This document shows, piece by piece, positions 1 through 5,975 of a stretch of 9,342 bases of DNA (within the stretch, counting starts at the first letter, position 1; the number at the start of each line of letters is the position of its first letter). The position numbers and the translations under genes were made by a program. The DNA is from Rickettsiales bacterium (GTDB taxonomy: Bacteria; Pseudomonadota; Alphaproteobacteria; Rs-D84): NCBI GenBank assembly GCA_031278055.1, contig JAITLD010000024.1, positions 1 through 9,342 of the forward strand, written 5' to 3'. The notes under the pieces were generated by a model. That model was not told where the DNA came from and ran no database searches. It worked only from the letters and a program-made list of their open reading frames with translations.

Positions 1-480
1 GGTATAGAACACGCGCCCTTCTACATCCACAAAAAGGGATGTCGCCGGTATTGAGATTTGCAACCCAAGCATTCCTTGAAAAGCCTTTGAAGATTCAACT
101 TTCTGATCAATATCGCCGCCGATACGGCCGGCGAATGCAGACCCGATACCGGCGCCGATATAGGGTTTCACTATCGGCGTCGGAAATAATTTGATATATA
201 AATTAATCATAGCCGCCTGAATATCTACATTCTTGGATAACAGATAATCATACTCGCCTTCTATCCGGATGACGGGAATATCGATTCCCAAAACCGCGCC
301 ATAGCTTTCGGCGGAATTTCGTAAATCTTTCAGAGTCGACGGAATCCCGGCGCCAGACGGGATGTATGTCACGCTGTTTCCGAATGATGCGGTCGCGCCG
401 ACGTATAGGTCGACCAACACCCCCGCATTTGCATGCGATACAAAAGCCGCGAGCAAAAGCGTAGATATAATTTTTTTCAT
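1..480 (-). CDS. Outer-membrane beta-barrel protein (OMP_b-brl/opacity-like), 3'-truncated by window edge
   Basis: The frame is open from an ATG at 480-478 to the left edge (160 codons), so the C-terminus is missing. The N-terminus is a clear Sec signal peptide: MKK, a hydrophobic stretch, then SHANA followed by GV, with probable cleavage after residue 19. The mature part has alternating short strands beginning VDLYVGATASFGN, then DLRNSAESYGAVLGIDIP, RIEGEYDYL, and KPYIGAGIGSAFAGRIGG near the edge. This glycine/aromatic pattern, with a 'PYIGAGIG' strand, is typical of the small 8-strand OMP_b-brl/opacity porin families in Alphaproteobacteria; the specific function (adhesin, structural barrel) cannot be read. 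A good Shine-Dalgarno (AAGGA, complement of 487-491) lies about 6 nt before the ATG. It is transcribed divergently from pth from an overlapping promoter. Family assignment is by pattern recognition; barrel nature is fairly sure. Confidence 0.8.
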   Translation of the reverse strand, partial: MKKIISTLLLAAFVSHANAGVLVDLYVGATASFGNSVTYIPSGAGIPSTLKDLRNSAESYGAVLGIDIPVIRIEGEYDYLLSKNVDIQAAMINLYIKLFPTPIVKPYIGAGIGSAFAGRIGGDIDQKVESSKAFQGMLGLQISIPATSLFVDVEGRVFYT

Positions 481-500
481 AATTTTTCCTTTTGTTTTGT

Positions 501-511
501 TGTGATATAAT
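501..511 (+). promoter_or_regulatory. Extended -10 promoter for pth
   Basis: TGTGATATAAT contains a consensus TATAAT (506-511) preceded by TGA, making an extended -10 (TGnTATAAT). No convincing -35 is seen upstream, which is common for extended -10 promoters. The same 11-mer occurs at 4427-4437 before the omptin-like barrel gene. The expected start near 518 is only about 8 nt ahead of the pth ATG at 526, so the transcript would be almost leaderless although AAAGG (515-519) sits before the ATG. Confidence 0.5.
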
Positions 512-538
512 GATAAAGGTTAATTATGGATAAATCAA
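510..538 (-). promoter_or_regulatory. Sigma70-like promoter for the minus-strand OMP gene
   Basis: On the minus strand a -35-like TTGATT (complement of 533-538) is followed after exactly 17 nt by TATCAT (complement of 510-515). The expected start is near 503, giving a leader of about 23 nt that contains the AAGGA Shine-Dalgarno. The -35 lies inside the first codons of pth, and the -10 shares bases 510-511 with the -10 of the pth promoter on the other strand. Identified by eye only. Confidence 0.5.
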
Positions 539-1041
539 GAAATCTTTTAATAGCCGGCCTCGGCAATCCTGGAAAAGAATACGATGGCACCCGTCACAAT
601 GCCGGATTCATGGCCGTTGATTTTTTGGTCGGATCAGACGCGAAATGGGAAAAGAAAAAAAACTATCTTGTCTGCAAGACTGAAAAAGGCATTTTTATAA
701 AACCGCAAACTTTTATGAATTTATCGGGAATGGCTGTTCAGGCGGCAATGGCGAAATATAAAATCCCTCTTTCTAATGTCTTGGTAATTCATGATGATAT
801 CGACTTGAAGCCCGGGGATCTGCGGATTAAAACAGGCGGAGGGAATGCGGGGCATAACGGGCTGAAATCAATCAGCGCGATCGTTGGAAATGATTATACG
901 CGCGTTCGAATCGGGGTCGGTCGACCGGAGGGCCAGAATTACGATATTTCCGATTGGGTGGTTGATAAATTTACAAAATCGGAGTTAGATGAAGTTATAA
1001 AAACATTCTATAAAATAACCGTGCCAAACTTGTCATGGTGA
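526..1041 (+). CDS. pth: Peptidyl-tRNA hydrolase, short at the C-terminus
   Basis: Cytoplasmic esterase that cleaves peptidyl-tRNA released from stalled ribosomes and so recycles tRNA. The bacterial Pth signature motifs are all present: GLGNPG (11-16, substrate Asn14), TRHNAGF (22-28, catalytic His24), KPQTFMNLSG (59-68, Asn65), VIHDDIDL (87-94, Asp90), GGGNAGHNGLKSI (104-116, Asn111) and RVRIGVGRPEG (126-136). Start ATG is preceded by AAAGG with a 6-nt spacer. The protein is 171 aa, whereas family members are usually about 185-195 aa. It ends ...YKITVPNLSW at a TGA, lacking roughly the last 13-20 residues that form the end of the C-terminal helix in relatives. The TGA directly abuts the stop codon of the convergent giant gene, so the shortening may come from a rearrangement at that junction. 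All recognised active-site residues are kept, so it is probably functional. Confidence 0.95.
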   Translation: MDKSRNLLIAGLGNPGKEYDGTRHNAGFMAVDFLVGSDAKWEKKKNYLVCKTEKGIFIKPQTFMNLSGMAVQAAMAKYKIPLSNVLVIHDDIDLKPGDLRIKTGGGNAGHNGLKSISAIVGNDYTRVRIGVGRPEGQNYDISDWVVDKFTKSELDEVIKTFYKITVPNLSW

Positions 1042-4000
1042 TTAGGGAGTACCATTCTGGGATACTGTTGTGCAGTTGTTTTCATTACTACAAGTTTTAT
1101 AATTTTTGCAATTCCCTGATTGAGTGCAACAACCAAACTTCTGATTTTGATCTTCGGTATTTATCCAAAAACCATCCTCGCAATAGGCAATTCTATGTTT
1201 TATATTAGATAATTCTTTGTGGGGAGTGCAATACACTCCATTCCCGCTAAGGGTAAGCTCATTCCATCCCTTCGACGCGTCTTCACAAACATCTGAATCT
1301 TCGGACAGATATACGAACAATCTGTGGTGCCGATCTTTTTCCGCATCCCCGAAAGAGTTATTGTAGTAAATATAATTTAAATATTTTTCGTTTCCTCCAT
1401 TTAGCCTAGATGTATATATTCCGGTTTCGCCATCAACCATTACAAATGTGCCGACGCAGGTTTTATTTATATTTGTATCTGTGGTTCCATAATGCTCGAA
1501 ATTTAAACTTCCCATACAAAATAAATGTTTTTTCCCAACACTAGCAATATACTCCCAACTGCTATTGCTTTCCAACGGGTTGCAATATTTTCCATCTGCT
1601 GTACCAGAGCGTTGCGAATCTTCAAAACAGCATTGCCTTGATGGATCGCACAATCCATCCGTACTCGATTTGTTAAAACCGATTCCCGTTAGGAACAACG
1701 TCATTTCGTCTTTTTTTCCATTTGCATATTCGCAACAATTTCCGAAACTATCTTTTTTTCCACTGAAACAACAATTTGTGAAATACGACGTCTCTGTTTC
1801 AGACTCTTGATAATACATTCTTCCATTAATACCTCCTTTATGAACAAGCACAATGCTGTCCAAGTCATAAATGCCATTATTAATAGAAACCTGATTAGTA
1901 GCGTCGGCATTCTTTACTATACCGCCAGATTCCATCTCATCAATGGAATTACTGCACATTTCATACGCTGAACTTGCAAATGGATTACTTTCGCAACTAG
2001 TACCCCCTTGTTCATTCCAAAGAAAAATTTGATCGTCGGGACAATATCCGCTGAAACAGCTATCGTTAGTGTATCCTTTGAACCACGCAAGAACAGTATC
2101 GTTGAATACATCCTCGTATCGAATCTTACTGTCGGGATAGGTCAATTTATGACTGCAGCCCCCCCAGATATTTTTTGCAATTTTTGTTTTAATATCCGTA
2201 TCATCGCCATTCGGATATCTTGGCTCTTCCTGCTCTTTATCTTCTTCAGGTTCGGGTATTATTGTCGGTTTTGAATTAAAATCCCCATATCCTTCACGCA
2301 TTTCCTCAATCTTTTCCAAATCTCCCGTCGGAACCATACCGACGCATTTTTCCACTTCGGTATAGCAATAATTGTTATCTAATATGTCATTAAGCACATT
2401 TCTGCGCTGCGGCGAAGACGAATCCAGACACAATCCGAATTGGCTCTCAACCGTCTGACACTGCATTTTTACACACTCTTGCCCCACTATCTTACAGTTC
2501 TGTAAAACTGCCTCGTAAGTCCTCTGCAAATCTATGCTCTCCATACTGCTTGCCCATGTAGATGACTCGTTCCCGCTTTCCGAATTGGTATCCGAATTAC
2601 TATCCAAGCTGCTCATCAACGCGCCGCACGCGGATTGGATATCCGCGCACATCTTGTTCACCGTCGTATCCGCCGCAATGCTGAAAATAGACAGGGCGCG
2701 GGAATCAAAATCTTTTATCGATTGCACCGTTTCAGATTTGCATTGTCCGACCAGCGGCGTGCAATTCTGACGCATGGATTCCAGTTTTTGATTTTGCGCG
2801 ACCTTGATTTTCGCCAGCGCGTATTCTATAAAATTTTCCCATACCGCCGTTTGAATTTCCTCGCAATTTTTCATCGCCGGTTCGATATACGTCTTTTTCG
2901 ATTCCAAAAATCTGATCATATCCGCATTGGACTCTATCGTTGCCCATTTTCCATCGCCGCCGGGCATGGTCAAAATGTTGCCAAGTTTCGCCAAATTTTC
3001 AGACAAGATGGCACTGCCAGTCAAAGGATCAATGTATTTTCCGGACCAGTCCAGACATTTTCCCAAATTCTCGCCGCACACGGAATCGGTATTCATGACT
3101 TCCATCATCTGCTTCGTGCAGCCGACCATGTCCCCGCTGTTTCTGGTCTGATAATTCGTCAGCCTCGACATATCAAGCAGGGCCGAGGCCTCTTTCGCTT
3201 TGCTCAACGCGCCTGATTTCAGCGATTCATAGTTTTTCGTCAAAGTGTTGCAATCCTGCTCTATCGACATCTGATATGCCGATTGCACGATTTTTATGTC
3301 CGCGGGCTCGCAAACTTCATTCGCCATTTCCACACAAATCGGAAGGGCGGCGCGATACAAAGCCTCGCCCTCTTTCGTCGTCATCGACGCCCCCAGCATG
3401 GAATCCACACTATCGAACATGTCGCCCGTCACATTCGATATCGACAAATCCAATGCGGCCAAAGATTGCGTTTGAAGGGCGTCGGTCGTTTTTGCGTTTA
3501 TTTTTTTCAGGATTTCATCCAATACTTTTTGCGAAGCCGATTTGTCCTCGGTATTATACGCATCCTCGCCCTCCGTTGATTCCACCATCGCTTCGACGTC
3601 CTCTTCGTCCATATTGACCGCCAGCAATCTTTCATTAAAATCTGTCAGTTTTGTCTGAGCTGTTTCCAATTTCTTTTTGTCGTCGTCAAAGTCGTGCATG
3701 CGGACACTGCACGCACAGCGACGGAGCGTCGCGTCCTTGTTCGCGCAGAATTCATCCATGCACGAAAAATAAGTTTCGCGGCAAACACTATATGTCGGAC
3801 TGATTGATGTTCCAACGACTTTATTGGCGACCGCAGCGCGCGACCGAGCCGCGCCCGGAATGGCGGCGCGCGCGACCCTGGCCGTCGTCCGCGCGGCATC
3901 GGATGAAATCACGGGGCGCGCGGCTGCGCGCGAAGTGGTCGCCGCATTGCGCGCAGAAATTGGCGCGGTTCTAGATGCGGCGGCAGTCGGGGCGATAATT

Positions 4001-4332
4001 TTGCTTTGGACCGCGGAACGCGAAACAACTTGTTGGCGCGAGGCGCTTTCGCGCGCGGTTTGCTGCGATGGACTCGCGGCGACTTTGCGCACTACGGCCG
4101 AACGGCTGGCGTTATTCGCCGTGCTCCTGACCGGCTGGGGGGCGGCTGTCGACTTACCGCGTTCGGCCACAGTTGATGTTTTTTGTTCGGTTTTTCCGCG
4201 CTCCGAGGAACTTCTTTGCTGTGTAAGAGGCGCGTTTCGTGAAGCCGCGCGCGCGGTATCGACCGCGTCATCAGCATACGCGTTGCAACACGCGAAAAAC
4301 AAAACCGCAAAAAGCGAGAATATCTTTCCCAT
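1042..4332 (-). CDS. Giant exported cysteine-rich protein of unknown function (1096 aa)
   Basis: I do not recognise a family. Seen directly, in order: a signal peptide (residues 1-20, cleavage likely after NAYA); a basic low-complexity segment (about 21-180, 38 Ala and 20 Arg, many SRxA/RAA units); a Cys cluster at 184-208; an acidic, probably helical, stretch (about 212-290); a long helical-looking region to about 685 studded with C-x6-C pairs; a Glu/Pro-rich linker (about 690-706, PEPEEDKEQEEP); and a C-terminal third (about 715-1096) rich in Cys, Asn, Gly and Tyr, with CC doublets at 854, 866, 901 and 1068. The mature chain has 45 cysteines, implying an oxidising compartment (periplasm or outside) and many disulfides. 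No transmembrane helix follows the signal peptide and no terminal barrel strand is evident. There is no clear Shine-Dalgarno before the ATG. A structural surface or matrix protein is one guess; no enzymatic motif is visible. Confidence 0.85.
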   Translation of the reverse strand: MGKIFSLFAVLFFACCNAYADDAVDTARAASRNAPLTQQRSSSERGKTEQKTSTVAERGKSTAAPQPVRSTANNASRSAVVRKVAASPSQQTARESASRQQVVSRSAVQSKIIAPTAAASRTAPISARNAATTSRAAARPVISSDAARTTARVARAAIPGAARSRAAVANKVVGTSISPTYSVCRETYFSCMDEFCANKDATLRRCACSVRMHDFDDDKKKLETAQTKLTDFNERLLAVNMDEEDVEAMVESTEGEDAYNTEDKSASQKVLDEILKKINAKTTDALQTQSLAALDLSISNVTGDMFDSVDSMLGASMTTKEGEALYRAALPICVEMANEVCEPADIKIVQSAYQMSIEQDCNTLTKNYESLKSGALSKAKEASALLDMSRLTNYQTRNSGDMVGCTKQMMEVMNTDSVCGENLGKCLDWSGKYIDPLTGSAILSENLAKLGNILTMPGGDGKWATIESNADMIRFLESKKTYIEPAMKNCEEIQTAVWENFIEYALAKIKVAQNQKLESMRQNCTPLVGQCKSETVQSIKDFDSRALSIFSIAADTTVNKMCADIQSACGALMSSLDSNSDTNSESGNESSTWASSMESIDLQRTYEAVLQNCKIVGQECVKMQCQTVESQFGLCLDSSSPQRRNVLNDILDNNYCYTEVEKCVGMVPTGDLEKIEEMREGYGDFNSKPTIIPEPEEDKEQEEPRYPNGDDTDIKTKIAKNIWGGCSHKLTYPDSKIRYEDVFNDTVLAWFKGYTNDSCFSGYCPDDQIFLWNEQGGTSCESNPFASSAYEMCSNSIDEMESGGIVKNADATNQVSINNGIYDLDSIVLVHKGGINGRMYYQESETETSYFTNCCFSGKKDSFGNCCEYANGKKDEMTLFLTGIGFNKSSTDGLCDPSRQCCFEDSQRSGTADGKYCNPLESNSSWEYIASVGKKHLFCMGSLNFEHYGTTDTNINKTCVGTFVMVDGETGIYTSRLNGGNEKYLNYIYYNNSFGDAEKDRHHRLFVYLSEDSDVCEDASKGWNELTLSGNGVYCTPHKELSNIKHRIAYCEDGFWINTEDQNQKFGCCTQSGNCKNYKTCSNENNCTTVSQNGTP
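2428..2496 (-). repeat. Four-cysteine module, copy 2 (residues 613-635)
   Basis: Cysteines at 613, 620, 625 and 635 reproduce exactly the C-x6-C-x4-C-x9-C spacing of residues 184-206. Two more C-x6-C-type cysteines follow at 656 and 663. The first pair (CKIVGQEC) belongs to a wider ladder of C-x6-C pairs at 419/426, 524/531, 562/569 and 656/663. Confidence 0.6.
3715..3783 (-). repeat. Four-cysteine module, copy 1 (residues 184-206)
   Basis: Cysteines at 184, 191, 196 and 206 give the spacing C-x6-C-x4-C-x9-C, with one more Cys at 208. The same spacing recurs exactly at residues 613-635 of the same protein. Intervening residues are mostly different but helix-compatible, so the copies would be old or convergent. 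Confidence 0.6.
3793..4272 (-). repeat. Low-complexity Arg/Ala/Ser-rich coding segment
   Basis: This codes for about residues 21-180 of the giant protein. Short units such as SRNA, SRSA, SRAA, ARAA and ARNA recur irregularly; by hand count there are 38 Ala, 20 Arg and 6 Lys against 8 acidic residues, and only one acidic residue after position 95. At DNA level it is built of GCGCG-type runs: block 3841-3900 is 49/60 G+C, far above the rest of the gene. It is probably disordered and strongly cationic. Any binding role (peptidoglycan, LPS, nucleic acid) is inference. Confidence 0.7.
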
Positions 4333-4342
4333 CTATAAGAAA

Positions 4343-4372
4343 ATCATAGTAAAAACCCCGCTATTCAGGCAA
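4343..4372 (-). promoter_or_regulatory. Candidate promoter for the giant Cys-rich gene
   Basis: On the minus strand TTGCCT (complement of 4367-4372) and TATGAT (complement of 4343-4348) are separated by 18 nt. The predicted start falls about 4 nt before the ATG at 4332, and no Shine-Dalgarno precedes that ATG, so the mRNA could be close to leaderless. It lies in the 125-bp divergent region shared with the barrel gene. Confidence 0.4.
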
Positions 4373-4426
4373 GCATAATTTAACGCGTCCCGGCCGCGCA
4401 GATTTCATTTTTTTATAGCCCCAACC

Positions 4427-4437
4427 TGTGATATAAT
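4427..4437 (+). promoter_or_regulatory. Extended -10 promoter for the barrel/transglycosylase pair
   Basis: TGTGATATAAT, with TATAAT at 4432-4437 preceded by TGA, is identical over 11 bases to the element in front of pth. The expected start near 4444 leaves a leader of about 14 nt that includes the Shine-Dalgarno-like AGAGGG at 4448-4453. No good -35 is visible 17 nt upstream, only a T-run. Confidence 0.55.
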
Positions 4438-4457
4438 ATGAAAGATTAGAGGGATGA

Positions 4458-5975
4458 ATGGGTAGAAAAATAACCCTGATTTTAGCGGCTTTGATGGCGC
4501 CATTCGCATTGTCTGCGCGCGAGGGGGCGCCGTCTTATTATCAGAACGCCTACAAGCCGTCATACCAATATGCGGCGGGGCGCTATCCGGAACAAAATGT
4601 TTACGTCGGAAATGCCCAAATTCGGCAGGCGGTGGGGCAAAGATCGTATAGTTATCAGGTCCCGCGCCAGACAAATACTCTTTTGAATGGAACTATGACG
4701 GCAAACGGCGTTGCTATTCCGCCGGAAAACAAACAAAATGATATTGTCCTGACCGCGGCGTACGGGCGGAAATTCGCGGACTTTCAATTTGAAACGGGCG
4801 TCCAATCAATTTTGGAATGGGATGATATGATTATAAATGAAGTCACTTTCCATGCCGAAAAAGATTTCCAAGTGCGCAATTATAATATGTTCGCGTTCGG
4901 AGAATATAGTTATGGAATTTTATCATCCGGCGGATTATCGATGGATTATGATTTGAAGCCTTATAACGACGCCAATCCGCAATACGGAATATTCACGATT
5001 TCAATGGGCGGCCAAACGGGAAAAATGCAGGATATGAAATTTGGTGTCGGCGCGCGGCATATTTGGGATATCGCCGGTTGGAAAATATCGCCCATTATCG
5101 GATACCAAATTTTCAAGCACGATTTGAAAATGGACAACCATATTTATCCGAATCCCGCGGTTTATATTCCGTTAATGAATCAATACGGGGATTATATCTA
5201 CGGCGACACTACCGGAAACTATTATTCCGTAACACCTGGAACGGCGGTCCCCGATGATTATTACCAGGTTTGCATGTCGCCCGAATATTTGGGATTGGCG
5301 GCGTCAGACCCAATCACCCACAGTCCTGTAATTGATGCCGATGGTAATTTGCTGACCACAACATACGACCCGCTTTATACATACCAGCCGTGGGGCGTGG
5401 CGCCTGGCGAATGCGTAGTTCTCGGCGGCGACGGCATGATTATCGTCGAAGGCACCACGCATATCTATAATACTACATGGTCGGGAATATTCCTGGCGCT
5501 CGAAATTGAAAAACAATTGACATACATCGACAAGCTTCGTTTTTATGCGCAAGTATCGATGCCGCATTATAAAAGCGAGGGAATCTGGCCAAATCGCACG
5601 GATTGGCAGCAAAATCCGAGCTTTGTCGATGAAGGTGACAATGGCGCCATGCAATATCAAATGGAAATGGAATATATTTATCAATTCAGCGACCGGTTGC
5701 AACTGTCGCTTAAAGCCGACATGTCATATTTTCAAATCGGCGCGGTCGGCGGCGAATTGTATGTCGCCGGATATCAATATTATGTAACGGATGAACAAGG
5801 ATTTCTAGTATGTCAAGATATATTGACCGGCAACGTTGGCGCGGCGTATTGCGAAACTGGCGGCGCGGCGGTGCTGGCGACCCAAAACCCGTATACGGAA
5901 AAGGTCACCGATTCTTTGAAAAGCGCGGTGTGGCAATCATTCGGTTTGCACTTGGGTGTAAAATATGCTTTTTAG
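4458..5975 (+). CDS. Outer-membrane beta-barrel protein with omptin-like features
   Basis: 505 aa with a Sec signal peptide (MGRK, hydrophobic core, cleavage after ALSA at residue 20) and a terminal strand ending GVKYAF, the aromatic C-terminus expected of a BAM-inserted barrel. After an N-terminal Tyr/Gln-rich stretch (about 21-90) the barrel resembles omptin proteases from memory: LEWDD (119-123), SSGGLSMDYDL (156-166, compare the omptin VDQDW that carries catalytic Asp83/Asp85), and GWKISPIIGYQ (207-217, compare LGLMAGYQ). The second omptin dyad (Asp-x-His) is not evident; the matching region, WPNRTDWQQN (377-386), has no His. The protein is far longer than an omptin (about 300 aa) because of loops at about 230-340 and 440-480, which carry Cys pairs 272/319 and 452/465. 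The ATG at 4458 follows AGAGGG with 4 nt spacing. It overlaps the downstream transglycosylase by 11 nt. Barrel is confident; protease activity is doubtful. Confidence 0.85.
   Translation: MGRKITLILAALMAPFALSAREGAPSYYQNAYKPSYQYAAGRYPEQNVYVGNAQIRQAVGQRSYSYQVPRQTNTLLNGTMTANGVAIPPENKQNDIVLTAAYGRKFADFQFETGVQSILEWDDMIINEVTFHAEKDFQVRNYNMFAFGEYSYGILSSGGLSMDYDLKPYNDANPQYGIFTISMGGQTGKMQDMKFGVGARHIWDIAGWKISPIIGYQIFKHDLKMDNHIYPNPAVYIPLMNQYGDYIYGDTTGNYYSVTPGTAVPDDYYQVCMSPEYLGLAASDPITHSPVIDADGNLLTTTYDPLYTYQPWGVAPGECVVLGGDGMIIVEGTTHIYNTTWSGIFLALEIEKQLTYIDKLRFYAQVSMPHYKSEGIWPNRTDWQQNPSFVDEGDNGAMQYQMEMEYIYQFSDRLQLSLKADMSYFQIGAVGGELYVAGYQYYVTDEQGFLVCQDILTGNVGAAYCETGGAAVLATQNPYTEKVTDSLKSAVWQSFGLHLGVKYAF

Noticed and set aside
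1036..1044. TGA read as tryptophan (recoded genetic code), which would extend pth
   Set aside because: Readthrough gives no Pth-like sequence, and TGA also ends transketolase and the YgjP-like protein at their natural C-termini.
1035..1055. Inverted repeat ATGGT...ACCAT at the pth/giant-gene junction as a terminator
   Set aside because: The stem is only 5 bp with an 11-nt loop and no following T-run on either strand.
2635..3216. 193-codon plus-strand open frame inside the giant gene
   Set aside because: Antisense shadow: no domain, no ribosome binding site or promoter, and it is fully covered by the convincing minus-strand frame.
4285..4290. Cys-Cys in the giant protein's signal peptide as a lipoprotein lipobox
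   Set aside because: The residues before it (LFFAC) do not fit the lipobox, and a good AYA cleavage site follows.
3824..4378. 184-codon open frame on the plus strand opposite the N-terminal part of the giant gene
   Set aside because: It lies antisense to GC-rich repeat coding DNA, where stop codons are scarce. Its product is Ala/Arg-rich low complexity with no motif, while the minus-strand frame has a perfect signal peptide.
4383..4416. GC-rich stretch followed by a T-run in the divergent region, as a terminator
   Set aside because: The possible stem (CGCG/CGCG) is only 4 bp, and the region lies between two divergent starts where no transcript needs to end.
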